A DNA stretch of 64,000 nucleotides from Hesseltinella vesiculosa (Eukaryota > Mucoromycota > Mucoromycetes > Mucorales > Cunninghamellaceae), in assembly GCA_002104935.1 (NCBI GenBank), contig MCGT01000047.1, positions 82,681 to 146,680 of the forward strand, given 5' to 3'. Below are positions 33,751-46,775 of this stretch, one piece after another (positions within the stretch are counted from its first letter, which is position 1; each line of letters begins with the position of its first letter). The notes beneath the pieces are model-generated. The model had not been told where the DNA came from, searched no databases, and was given only the letters and a program-made list of their open reading frames with translations. The position numbers were made by a program, and so were the translations under genes.

Positions 33751-34781
33751 TGTGTGTCCGCGTGTGTATCAAACACAAGCGCTACCGAGACCCTTTTTCC
33801 TTTACTTATCACGTGTACAGCGAGACATGCTTGCAATCCATATTCATCAAGGATTGATTTGGCGAATAGACCAAGGCGAAGAAGATCGCGGTTATTGCCA
33901 TAATGATGATCTGTCTCCGATGGGGATTTCACCTCTCCATATCCGGGGTTCACCGTGGGCTTCTCGTTTTGTATCAGTGATAATACAATCGGGGCGACTG
34001 CATTTTATATTAAACCACGCCAATACTCACGCGTGCAATGTTCATCAGCGGCACCATCGTATCGTCGGGAAACTTATTTGGAACCTGCCAATGGTTTTGG
34101 CGCTGTTCGATGATCTTGGCCAGTAAGTCCTCAGGAAAATACGGTGCGAGAGACGGTGGGCTATGATGGCGTTTAACTAACAGAATCGAGGACAATGCCC
34201 TATAGCAAAGTAAATGTTTAGCACGCCTTTTTTTTACCATAATCATTGACTTACAGCAATTGATGGATATCAGATTCCATGGCGAGAATCTTATTGCTGG
34301 CTGCTTTTTGGACCTTCTGAAAGACGCGGTGATATTAATGCCATCGATCATAAAACAGTCGTCTCCCCGGGGACGTCGAATGTCAACCAAAAGTCGTTGG
34401 CTGAGGCGCCAGCATCATTGCTTGGGTTAGATAATGTCGAAGACTGAGCATCATTATTCTCGGAATCTGCTGGCATGTATGCGTCCTACTCGATTTACGT
34501 TTGAGTTTATATGCAGTTGGGCATAATAAAAAGTGTACCTCTCCATGACTGCTGTAAAAATGTGCAGCAATAGAAGCAAAGGACATGCTATGCTCTTCGC
34601 AGATTGGGCAAGCATGGTGCACCTCTTGCGGACGTGGATCATCGTCATCAACATATTCGTATTGGCCATACTTTGAACGGCGTTTCTGCGGTCGCGTAGG
34701 TGCTTTAAGGCCGTGTGCATTGAAATGTTTACGCAACTCAAATGGCATTCTAAACGTTTCTGTCCTTCGCATACGAAACAC
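33675..34781 (-). pseudogene. Decayed copy of the lineage-specific family with a PD-(D/E)XK-like core
   Basis: Minus-strand exon-like pieces in order: 34781-34538, a C2H2-like stretch (HHACPICEEHSMSFASIAAH) ending at a GTACAC donor; about 34485-34370, acidic/Ser-rich with FDVPGETTV; a shifted frame reading MIDGINITASF; then KVQKAASNKILAMESD; about 34240-34032, LAPYFPEDLLAKIIEQRQNH and FPDDTMVPLMNIAR; and about 34000-33780, where one frame carries SPDCIITDTK and another GYGEVKSPSETDHH and RLGLFAKSILDEYG. PD...EVK is the PD-(D/E)XK nuclease-fold signature. At least three frame changes without splice signals indicate decay. Full-length function is not claimed. Confidence 0.55.
33722..33768 (+). 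repeat. Poly-T and (TG)n microsatellite
   Basis: A T-run from about 33721 to 33737 is followed by ten or so TG dinucleotides up to about 33757 and a degenerate CGTGTGTAT tail. It is a simple repeat within the decayed gene region. Confidence 0.85.
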
Positions 34782-35210
34782 GTATTATGTATTGCAGCCA
34801 AAGTCTTCGTCGTGTCAAACAGTGGTGTAAAAAAGTACAACACTGCCCAAAAAAAAAAAAAAAAGTTTACATTTGCAAGCACTACAGCGAGCGATTGATC
34901 AGTTACTTGCAATAAAGCGTTCAATGGACGCGTTAGCCAGGCACGTAACGTTGTGCGATGTCATATTAAGAAATAACGAAGAGAAAGATATGTCAGGAAA
35001 AGGTGTCTCTTTTTTTGCCGAAAACAGAAAAATGATTTTATTGGACAATCCCAGGCTGATGTTCTGATGAACCTCTTCGTTTTTTTACATCTATTCTTAC
35101 TGACCCAGGTACTTGATTTACTTGCTCTCGGCGACATCTTGTAAAAAAAAAAAAAAGTGCATGCTACTCCTTTTATTCCCCAAATGTTGTAAGCTGCATG
35201 CAAGCGGGTA
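34782..35210. other. Spacer downstream of the first ABC transporter
   Basis: About 430 bp with A-runs at 34848-34864 and 35143-35156. No gene is recognised. It includes the putative 3' UTR of the transporter ending at 35211. Confidence 0.4.
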
Positions 35211-38200
35211 CTAGACCATTCCGGCTTCTCTACAAAGAGAATAAAACATGGAGGCGCGGTCTTGTAGCAATGCCTCGGGCGAATCAAACGCAACCACTTG
35301 ACCTTGGCTCAGGCACAGAATCTGGTCAGCATCCATCACAGTGTTGATACGATGGGCAATGGTCAAAATGGTGCACGCCTTGAATTCTTCTCGAATCGTC
35401 TGCTGAATCAAAACATCGGTATGGACGTCCACCTAAGTAAAAAATAAAAAATAAAAGCGCGCGGCATCAGCTCATTCTGTTTCGCCTTTCCTTTGTACAT
35501 ACAGATGCCTACGACGACGAAGATCAACGAAATTGGTTAGACTTGAAGAAAGAGTAAAAAAAAAAGGTGGGACAGGTCTTACGGTGGCTTCATCCAGGAC
35601 CAGGATTGATGATTGTCGCAAGAGAGCACGAGCAAGGCATATCAGCTGACGCTGACCAACCGACAAATTCTCGCCACCTTCTACGACCACTGAGTCCAGT
35701 TGACCATCCATATTGTGCACCAATTCGTACAGATGCGCCCTCTTCAAGGCTGTCCAAAGCGCAGCATCGTCTGCCTTGCCAAAAGGATCCAGGTTGAACC
35801 GGAGAGTGCCGGCAAAGATCTGCGGGTCTTGAGGAATCACAGACAGCCGCGACCGCAGATCTGTCAGGCCAAGATCAGCCACCACCTTGCCATCCACGAC
35901 AATTCGGCCATGGGTGGCCTCCAGCAGCCGGAAGAGGGACAGTGCCAACGAGCTCTTGCCTGAGCCTGTGCGCCCCACAATGCCGATTTTCATGCCGCCT
36001 TGGACAGTAAACGAGACCTTGTCCAGGCACATCGGCAAGCCAGGTCGGTATTGCGTACCATAGCCTTCGAACGCAATGGTGCCTTGCTGAGGCCAAGGAT
36101 CCTGAGCACTCAGCTCAATGGCGCCTTCATACTTTTCACCGGGCAGGCCAATGTAATCGCGTATGCGCTCCACAGACACGATGCTGTTTTCAATTTCACA
36201 ATACATCCGGATCGTCCAGGTCAGGCTGTTGGTGATGGTGAGTGCATAAGTGACGGCGACAGCGACAAGGCCAACATCCAGTGACACTGACCCCAGGAGA
36301 ATGGCAAGCACCGGCAACAGCGACGCCGCTAAGATGACAACCGCTCCGAGGAATTCCAGGCGCATGGAAAGCCATCGATTACATGCATTAAACGGGTAAA
36401 AAGACTGGTGGCTGCGGTCGAGATGATAGGCACTTTGGTGGATGAAGCGGTCTTGCTGGTCATAGGACCGAATCGTAGCAACGCCATTGATCGATTCTTG
36501 AAAGTGTGAAAACACGGGTGAGCGGTTGATGGAGTCCAGGCGCTTAAGTTCACGCGAAGCGGCCAGGAATTGCCGCTGGATACGGCGATATAAATAAAAC
36601 AATGGCGGCACCAGTGCCAGAAACAATGGCGACGAGTAAGCAATGACCAACACCGAGCCGACCACAATGGGAACTAACCGGATCATGTTAGTGACCTTCC
36701 TGGGCATCACTTCGTCCACTGAATGCTGATCCTTGGAAAATCGGTTAAGGATGCGACCGGTTGGCTGAAAGGAATAAAAAAAAAAAAAAAAGAGAGAGAG
36801 AGAGAGTGAGTGAGTCGCGACGAATCTACAAGAAAAAATAAAGCCTACAGTGGTATCAAAAAAGACCATGGGGGACCGGACTACAGATCGGAGCATGTCT
36901 TGGTGCAAGATTCGAGCGGAGCGAATGGCAGCAAAGACACGGATTACCAAGGACTGCAAGGAAGCAAGGATGACGCCCATCGTACCGATGAGGGCATAGA
37001 TACACAGGTACCACACACCATGGCCAAGATCACCTTGGTCGCTTTGACCAGCCCAGTCCTTCAACCAAAGATTGGCACCGACTTGACACGTCTGTGACAC
37101 GGCTTGGATAAGCACCGCCAATGCAAGATACTGCCATGAGCATGCTTGGATGTAGTCCTTGTACACTTGACGGTCCACCTCTCCTTTGGCACTTTCTTCA
37201 GCTGCAACCAGTTCACCACGACCGTCTTGCACCATTGCCAGATCCCAAGTGGAAGGACTGTATGAGGCGCGGCGCAATGTCTTAATACTGGCATCACTGG
37301 CTCGACGCTCACCCATTTGTTGCTGCTCGTCATCACCATAATCGTCCTCCACGTATATTTGTGACTCAGTCATAGTGCTTTCGTCTTCATTGTCGCTGGC
37401 GTTTTTGCTTTGGTTGCTGGCAGCGCCGGAGGAGTCATAGTCAATGATCAAGCTGGTCAAAGCGTTATCTTTTCCAATCAAGGTATCGAATCTATCGTCC
37501 AGTATTATTTGGCCATCTTGTAAGTACACTACGCGATCGGTGTTGGGCAGGCAGGAGAGAGCATGGGTCACCAGCAACCTTGCTTTGTTCTTCAAAAGAC
37601 CGTTTGGCCCAATCACGTTTTCAAACAAGTGTTTGCCCACATGGGCATCTACAGCACTCAGTGGATCGTCCATCAAATAGATATCAGCCCGGGCATACAA
37701 TGCTCGTGCCATGGAAATGCGTGCCTTTTGTCCACCTATTTTCCAAAGGCAGGATATAAAAATGAGTCGCTGCGTGCTTCATCGGTCTTTTTTTTTTCGT
37801 ACCTGACAAGTTGATTCCACGTTCGCCGATCTCAGTCATGTCACCGTCTGCAAACACTTGCAAATCCGTGGTCAGTGAGCACGCTTCCAACACCTTTTCA
37901 TAAAACACTGGGTCAAGCCGATGGCCAAATACAATGTTTTCGCGCACTGTCGCATTCATCAGCCAAGCCTGTTGCGGTACCTGGCAGAAACGGAGAAAGA
38001 TATAAAAAAGTCAGTAACTCATTTTTTTTTTAAAAAAGAATGACTGACATAGGCGACCGAGCCTCGGAGAATGACAGAGCCATGGTCCTTGTGGATGTCC
38101 CCAAGAAGCGCGCTGACAAGGGAGCTTTTGCCGGCACCCACGCGACCAACTACAGCAACAAGATCGCCCTTTTTCACTTGGAGATCAATGTCGGACAGAG

Positions 38201-40776
38201 TGGGCTGGATCATGGTTGAATTCCACCGAAAAGTACCTCGCTGAACGTCGATCAAGGGTATATCAGGGGTCCAATCAGGCATGTCGTGGTAGTCTGTGCG
38301 AGTAATGGCATGAGGGTCGTTTTCCTTGCTGAGGAGGAAATCCTGAACGCGTACCAATGACACATAAGCTTCGACAACACTGGACACAACGTCAGGGAAC
38401 ATCGTCAGAGGGAATTGTAGCATGCCAAAGATGGAAATGGTGACAAAGGCCACTTCTATCGTTAGAGGCTCCGGTGAGGTTGCAATGTACATTGCAAATG
38501 TCGCAACGGTCACATAGAACGGTGTAGACGCCATGGTCAAGGTCTGCCATGTTGACACGTACCCCAGCTTGCGCAGTGTTGCCAGTTCTTGATGGTTGCG
38601 TACCTCGTTGATCTTGCTGATGAACGGGGCTTCCCAAGCATACAGCTTGATCACCTTGATACCATTTAGCAGTTCATTCTAGAGCCCACCAAAATATACA
38701 AAATAAAACCCTCGGTAAGCTGATAGCACTTTTTTTTTCTAGACCTCAAACTTGCCATCAACTTGATACGAAGATCCTTGTTTTTCATCTGCCGCTTCTG
38801 GTATTTGCGCATGGATTTGGCAATCACACTGTTCATGGGGATCACTAATATCAGCAACAAGATGCCCGCAAACGTACTTGCGCCCATGGTTTGATATAAA
38901 AAATACAGCGCAATGATAACTTGGAAAGGTGAACTCCAGACTAGAAAAAATAACGACACGGTAAATGATACTTGCAGATCAGGGCACCACACAACCTACG
39001 ATGGTGAAAATTAGTGGCTGTATCCATGATACGTGTTGTATCTACAGCCATGTAGTTGACGATCTAAAGAGCAAAGTGAGACGGGAATTGAAAAAAATCA
39101 AGTGTTGAGTACCTCTCCAACGGTGGATTTTTGCCGGCTTTCATTATCCAATACCAGAGTTTTGCGATAGATGGTCGACACAAGAGCGCCACGGACTTTG
39201 ATGGAAGCTGAAAAGCATAGATGGAAGTATTGATGAAAGCAGATGGTTTGGAGAATCGATGCCAAAAACATGCATACTGTGGAAGCCAAGGTAAAAAAAA
39301 AAAAAAAAGTCAGCTGGCGCACTGCATGGTTTACACTGGAAGCTTGCCTGCAACAAAAACACCTTGATATGCAGGCAGTGGGCTCTCTGTTGCATAACTT
39401 GTAATCCAGACAATCAACTGTTTCAAGAGCAGGGGTTGGAGATATTGTAAAACATCTGTCATCGTCTTCACAGCCTGGAACAAAGGAGCAAAGGAAGATA
39501 AGTAACCTGGGACCATGGGGATTCGATGCCCAACCTACACCTGCTAAAACATAAGGCCAACCAACAAGATACAGCAATGCGCGTGCCAAAGAAGGGCTAT
39601 TACAAAAGCTCGCTTAGTGAGTTCAAGAGTTTTAACCAACTATGTGCGTCACTTGCTGCTTTTTCTTCATTTCTTTATCCCAGATCACATGAAACTTCGC
39701 CCGGAGTTCGTCAGATTCTTCCCCATCACGTAATGGCCTAGAAGTAGCAAAAGGCTGCGTGTGAGCAAACATTTCTCTGCATTCTCTATTACCCTAGATC
39801 CTCTTGGATTAATTTCTTTTGCGACCCTAATCGGATCAAAGGATTCAGCCACATGAAGGTGATGCGGGAAAAGATGTTGCAGTCCAGCTCGGGCGTCACT
39901 TCCTTGCCACCCTAGTGAGATAAGAGAGCTGAAAAAAATTAAACCCACACAGCCTAAATCTTGGTGCGGAGGCAACTGACCTCTTCCAACGCAATGGCCT
40001 GGCTTTTGGGACGACGCGTGAGCTCCAGGAAAAACATTAGACATGCCAAGGCCAGGACCGCGGAGGAGATGCCACGCGCAGGATCTTGTACCCACCATTG
40101 GGTACGTAGCTTGATTCCATGCACTAGGATAAATAGGAGCCAAAAAAAGAGAAGGACGCCTGACTGTACACGGTTACGTGTGTACTCAAAATGATGCAGC
40201 ACGATCACGAACACCTAAAGCAAACTAACTTTTGAGACAACGTCCGTCGCCCCGCCCCGTTTGTTATGTGTCGTACCAAGATCAAGGCACCGACGTATTC
40301 CCGCCCGGATTTCTGAAATGATGCAGACAACAATAACGTCACCAGAAGCAACGCAATGACAGCCTAAAAAAAAGTCAACACCATGAATCAGCTCCTTGTA
40401 ATAACGCTTGAGATCTTACGATCTTTGAAAAATAGTGCCAACCAAAGGAAACAGTCGCAATGGAAGGTCGCTTGCTGACGACAAACCATCGGATAACACC
40501 GACGGTTAACATGTACATAATCGGAACATTGAGCAACACCCTGAACAAGAAATTAAAGTGGGAAATGCCATTGTGAGACAGTGAGACGACAGTGCCATTC
40601 GTGTTTTTTTACCCATTCTCAAAACATGGCGTGAAATCAGGCTCTCGTATTGAAGAAAGTGGGCCCTATTACAATAAATAGACCAGGTGTGTGTTATTAT
40701 CATGCCCTTGTATGCGTGTGTGTTCCATGGTGAGTGCATTTATTACCCAGCCTTCAGGATCTTGGCATTCAATCAT
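35211..40776 (-). CDS. ABCC-family (MRP/Ycf1-like) ABC transporter, copy A
   Basis: Full-length MRP-type exporter, expected in vacuolar or plasma membrane and handling conjugates; substrate unknown. About 18 exons from ATG 40776 ([10 protein letters not shown]) to stop 35211. Order: N-terminal five-helix TMD0 ([47 protein letters not shown]), TMD1, NBD1 with Walker [11 protein letters not shown], signature [15 protein letters not shown] and Walker [13 protein letters not shown] (Asp in place of the catalytic Glu, typical of ABCC site 1), an acidic/Ser linker, TMD2 and NBD2 ([43 protein letters not shown]). Intron 38755-38679 has a GC donor. It shares exon layout with copy B, directly upstream on this strand. 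Confidence 0.9.
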
Positions 40777-41190
40777 ACTCGAGTACCAAATCAAACCGTA
40801 GAAGAAAGCGGCCTTTCATTTTCCCCCAGGTCTTTTAAAAAAATCCATGACCCAAGTTTTTTTTTTTTTTCTGAAGACCCAATGAACCAAACGAGCATCG
40901 CAGCACGTGTTCTGCGTTGATCTTGATAATGTGATCAACGCGGTCGTCACCTCGTGCTTTTCAGATCTTCTTGCCGATTTTCCGCATCAAAAATCACCAG
41001 GCGGAATTCGATTTCTGTCGGTCAACCTCAAACGCATCGTTTCAAGAGAAGTGATCAAGCGATTAGAATACTGGCCATTGCTCTTGCTGGGCTGAGAAGG
41101 TGCTGCTTCGGTGGCAATGGTGACAGGTCAACAGTACCTCACAATCTAGACAGCATTTCTCTAGGAAGCTGAAACATTTATTTATTGGCG
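40777..41190. other. Spacer between the two ABC transporters
   Basis: The 414-bp stretch is the promoter of copy A and the 3' flank of copy B, with one poly-T run at 40857-40870. No gene is seen. Confidence 0.5.
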
Positions 41191-43771
41191 CTATAGCAAG
41201 CCAGCTTCTTTGCAGAGTGAATAAAACATAGATGCAGGGTCTTGGAGTAAAACGTCAGGCGAATCAAATGCAATCACTTGGCCCTGGCTCATGCAAAGGA
41301 CCCGGTCAGCATCCATCACAGTGTTGATACGGTGGGCGATGGTCAAAATAGTGCATTCCTTGAATTCCTGCCGGATCGTCTGTTGAATCAATGCGTCTGT
41401 TTGCACATCCACCTAAAAAAAAAAACCAGGAGTGAGTATCCCGACAATTTGGTTTTGATACCACAGTCATCTCATACCGAGGCCTATGTTTGAAAAGGTT
41501 GAAAAGGAGAATAATTAGAACAAAGCGTTGCTGGAAAAGAGAGAAAAAACTAGGCGAGGCTCTTACAGTGGCTTCATCCAAGACCAGGATCGACGACTGG
41601 CGCAAGAGGGCACGGGCAAGACAGATCAATTGGCGTTGGCCAACAGAGAAATTGTCACCGCCTTCAAAGACCACGGCATCCAGCTGACCGTCCATGTTGC
41701 GCACAACTTCATGCAAATGTGCTCGCTTCAAAGCTGTCCAGAGAGCCGCATCGTCCGCCTTGTCAAAAGGATCGAGGTTAAATCGGATGGTGCCCGCAAA
41801 GATCTGGGGGTCTTGAGGGATCACCGACAGCCGCGAACGCAGATCCGTCAAGCCAAGATCAGCCACTACTTTCTTGTCCACCACAATACGGCCATGCGTC
41901 GCTTCGAGTAGTCGGAAGAGAGACAGCGCCAGCGAGCTCTTGCCTGAGCCTGTGCGTCCCACAATACCGATTTTCATGCCACTTTGCACAGTAAACGAGA
42001 CGTCGTCCAAGCACATTGGGAGGCCGGGCCGGTACTGCGTGCCATAGCCTTCGAATGCAATGGTGCCTTGCTGCGGCCAGGGGTCTTGTGGGTCCAGTGA
42101 TACGGTGCCTTGGTATTTTTCGCTTGGCAGCGCAATATATTCGCGCGCACGTTCTACGGACACGATGTTGTTTTCAATTTCACAATAGATGCGGATGGTC
42201 CAGGTAAGGCTGCTCGTGATGGTGAGTGCATAGGTGACAGCAACGGCCACGAGCCCAGCGTCCAGCGATACCGACCCTGTCAAAATCCCGATCACTGGCA
42301 GGAGCGAAGCCGCCAGGATCACGATAGAGCCAAGGAATTCCAAGCGCATAGATAGCCAGCGATTGCATGCGTGCAATGGATAGTAGGCCTTCTGGTTACG
42401 GTCAAGATGGTGTTCGTTTTGATGGATGAAACGGTCCTGTTGGCCATAGGACCGGATGGTGGCAACGCCGCTGATGGATTCTTGGAAATGGGAAAAGACA
42501 GGCGAACGACCGATGGAGTCCAGTCGCTTGAGTTCCCGCGATACAGCCAGGAATTGTTGTTGGATGCTGCGGTAAAAATAAAACAGTGGCAGCACAAGCA
42601 CAAGGAAGAGCGGCGATGAATAGGCAATGATCAGCACTGACCCAAGCACGCTTGGCACCATGCGAATCATGTTGCTCACCATACGAGGTAGAATTTCGTC
42701 TATGGAATGCTGATCCTTGGAAAATCGGTTGAGGATGCGGCCAGTGGGCTGCCGGTGACAAAAAAAAAAAACATGAGTGACCACGTAAAAAAAAAAATAG
42801 GGGAGCAGCTTACTGTGGTGTCAAAGAAGGACATGGGCGAATGCACCACAGATTGGAGCATCTCTTGATGCAAACGGCGGGCAGATCGGATGGCAGCAAA
42901 CACACGCATCAAAAGCGTTTGCACACTGGAGAATATGGAAGCAGAAGTACCGATCATGGCGTAGATGCACAGGTACCACAGTCCATTCGTGAGGGCACCT
43001 TGATCGTTCTGGCCAGCCCAGTCTTTCAACCAAAGATTGGCACCAACTTGGCAGGATTGTGACACGGCTTGTACGACCACAGCCAGGGCAAGGTATTGCC
43101 ATGAACAAGCTTCAATATAGGTCTTGTAAACCAGGCGGTCAACCTTGCCCTTGGCACCTTCTTCAGCTGTCACCAACTCGCCTTGGCTGCGCTTCGTCTT
43201 GGCCAAATCCCAGGTGGCTGGTCCATAAGAAGCACGGCGTAGTGTCTTGATACTGCTAGCATTACTAGCGCGGCGCTCGTGTTGATGATGCTGTTGGATG
43301 TCGACAACGTCTTCACCATCATCGTCTTCCACAACTATCGGGATCTCGGCCAAGGTGCCGCTGCCACTGTCTTCATTGTCGCTTGCACTGGTGCTTTGAC
43401 TGCTCGACTGTCCAGAGGATTCATAGTCGACCAGGAGTGAGGTGAGCACGTTGTCTTGGCCGATCAAACTATCATATTTGTCGTCTAATATCACTTGACC
43501 ATCTTGTAGATACACCACGCGATCGGTGTTGGGCAGGCAGGAGAGAGCATGGGTCACCAGCAACCTTGCTTTGTTCTTCAAAAGACCGTTTGGCCCAATC
43601 ACGTTTTCAAACAAGTGTTTGCCCACATGGGCATCTACAGCACTCAGTGGATCGTCCATCAAATAGATATCAGCCCGGGCATACAATGCTCGTGCCATGG
43701 AAATGCGTGCCTTTTGTCCACCTATTTGCCATAGATAGAATACTAAATGAGCCACCACGCTCATCCTTGGT

Positions 43772-43805
<34 letters not shown>

Positions 43806-46775
43806 CATACCTGACAAGTTGATGCCACGTTCGCCAATCTCAGTCATGTCGCCGTCTGCAAGCACCTTCAGGTCCATTGTCAGAGAGCAGGCTGAAAGCA
43901 CCTTTTCATAGAAGACAGGATCAAATCGGTGGCCAAACACAATGTTTTCACGCACTGTGGCGTTCATCAGCCAAGGCTGTTGTGGGACCTTGGGTGACGA
44001 GAAAAGATAGAAAACGATTTTGTGAGTTGTCTTTTTCAGAAAAGGCGGTCTCTTACATAGGCTACTGAGCCACGCAGTGTGACAGAGCCCTGGTCTTTAC
44101 GGATGTCACCAAGAAGGGCGCTGACAAGAGAGCTTTTGCCGGCACCGACGCGTCCTACGACGGCAACTAGCTCGCCCTTTTTCACTTGGAGATCGACGTT
44201 GGCCAGAGTAGGTTGGGTCATGGTTGAAGTCCATCGAAACGTTCCTTGTTGCATCTCGACCAATGGCATGTCCGTGGTCCAGTCGGGTAAATCTCGGTAG
44301 TCGATATGAGTGATTGCGTGCGGGTCGTTTTCCTTGTTCAGCAAATAATCCTGGATACGGATCACAGATACGTAGGCCTCGATGGCGCTGGACACGATGT
44401 CGGGGAACCAGGTGAGGGGGAATTGCAACATGCCAAAGATGGAGATGGTGACAAACGCCACTTCGGTTGTCAAGGGTTCCGGAGAGATGGCAATGTACAT
44501 TGCAAAAGTCGCCAGGGTCACATAGAAAGGGGTTGATGCCATGGTCATGCTCTGCACGGATGACACGTACCCCAACTTGCGTAGTGTGGCCAGCTCTTGT
44601 CGGTTGCGCACTTCGTTGATTTTGCTAATAAACGGGTTTTCCCATGCATACAGTTTGATGACCTTGATCCCATTCAGCAGTTCATTCTTGTAGGAAAAAA
44701 AAATAAACGCGTGAGATCATGAGGCTGCCTACTTTTCATCCAACGGAGTTACCATCAGCTTGATACGCTGATCCTTGTTTTTCATTTGGCGTTTTTGATA
44801 CTTTCGCATGGTCTTGGCAATGATGCCGTTGATAGGGATGACGAGAATCAACAAAAACACACCAGCAAAGGTACTTGCGCCCATCGTTTGGTATAAAAAG
44901 TAAAGAGCAACGATGATTTGAAAAGGGGAGTTCCAAACTGCAAATGACAAAGAAATCAGCCAAGTTCGATACTTTGTGAGAGACGAAGATAAAGCAACGT
45001 ACGATGATGAAGATTTGGAGCAAGGTCCATAATTCTTGCTGTATCTACGGCCATATAATTGACGATCTAATGATTGAACGGTTTACGGGTTATAATTACC
45101 AAAAAAAAAAAAAAAAAACCAAGTAATACCTCACCAACGGTAGCCGTGTGCCTGCTTTCGTTGTCGAGGACGAGGGTTTTGCGATAGATAGCTGAGACAA
45201 GGGCGCCACGGATTTTGATGGAAGCTGCGGTACTGAGGTGGAAGTATTGGTGGAAGCAGATGGTTTGGATCATCGATGCTGCGAACATGCAGACTGTGGG
45301 TGCAAAGCATGCAAAGATGAAAATGCGTCAGCCTGTGCGCAATGTAAATGAAATTAAAAAATACACTTACCTGCAATAAGAATGCCTTGGTGCGCAGGTA
45401 AAGGGCTGTCGGTGGAATAGCTTGAGATCCAGATAATCAACTGTTTCAACAGCAATGGCTGCGTATACTGTAACACGTCCTTGATGATTTTCACCGCCTG
45501 GGGTAAATAAGGAAGAAAATGTGAGATTGGTAATCCTCCTGCATGTTACGGCTAGCATACGCCCGCAAAAACATAGGGCCAACCACAAAGTTTTAATAAT
45601 GCACGGGCCAAGGAGGGGCTAAAATAGAGACGTCATGGATCAGAACTGGAGTGCAGGGGAAAGTCTTTGAGCTTTCTTACTTTTTACGTTTCAATTCCTC
45701 GCCCCAGATCGCTTGAAATTTGATGCTAAGCTCATCCGCTTCTTCACCATTTCGCAAAGGCCTAGGATACCATTGTCAGTGGGTTATCTCGTTTTTTTTT
45801 TTTCATCCAACATTACCATAAATCCTCTTGTGCTAAATGCTTTTCGGTTCCTAGGCGAATCAATGGATTAAGCCACATAAAGGTGATGCGCGAGAAGATA
45901 TGGCTGTCTAGTTCTGGCGTCACTTCCTTTTCGTCCTGCGAACGAGCCAAAAAGAATTAAATACGATACTTTGCCTGGTTTCAATGCCAACATGAGCTTA
46001 CCTCTTCCAGAGCAATGGCCTGACATTTGGGACGACGCTTGAGTTCCAGGAAAAACATAAGGCATGCCATAGCCAGGACAAAGGAGCACACGCCACGCGC
46101 TGGGTCTTCCACCAGCCATTGGGTCCGTAGCTTGGCACCATGTACCAAGACGTAAAACAGCCAAAAGAAGAGCAGCACGCCCGATTGAACGCGACTCCGC
46201 GTATATTCATAATGGTGCAGGACAATCACAAACACCTAGAGAAAAAACCGCTGATCTGTAAAAGTTTCAAGCATTTTTTTAAGGTAGAGACGTACCAGAA
46301 TCAATGCATCCGTGTAACTTCGTGTCTGTAACTCGGGTGCTTGGAACGGCACAGCCAACAAGGTCAACAGCAATAGAACAAGAACAAACTAAAAGAAAAT
46401 AAGGTAAGGAAAACGAACAGGTAGCCCTATTTCTTAATCAACCATTTTTGTAAAATAATGCCAATTGCGGTAACTAGCAAAAGGCTGTCGTTTATGGATT
46501 TTGAACCAACGAATCACACCAGCTGTCAGCATGTAAACAACCGGAACATTGAGTAACACCCTGAACAGAGCAAGAATTAGTAGTGTGCCAATGTTCGTAC
46601 GATGCTGTTGCGGGTGAACGTTACCAATCCTCAAAACAGGGTGTAAAGTCGGGTTCACGTTCAGAAGAGAGTGGGCCCTATCGAGAAAAGATGAGTTTCC
46701 GTACGTTGAAGCATGCGTAGCCATGAAATGCATTACCCAACCCTCCGGATCGTGGCATTGTATCAGTCCATTCAT
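41191..46775 (-). CDS. ABCC-family (MRP/Ycf1-like) ABC transporter, copy B
   Basis: Tandem paralog of copy A with the same exon arrangement; ATG 46775 ([13 protein letters not shown]) to stop 41191. TMD0: [76 protein letters not shown]1 has [17 protein letters not shown] and [18 protein letters not shown]1: [45 protein letters not shown] 60-residue Ser/Asp-rich linker contains EDDDGED. TMD2 begins after [11 protein letters not shown]2: [19 protein letters not shown], signature reads FSVGQRQ (Leu to Phe at position one), ILVLDEAT, ending CKEAGLL. The family exports glutathione or other conjugates; the substrate is not readable here. Confidence 0.92.

Noticed and set aside
33722..33768. TG repeat as Z-DNA or telomere-related element
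   Set aside because: It is a short simple microsatellite with no telomeric repeat unit.
35211..46775. CRISPR or bacterial operon interpretation of repeats and clustered genes
   Set aside because: No direct-repeat/spacer structure exists; genes have spliceosomal introns and a eukaryotic layout.
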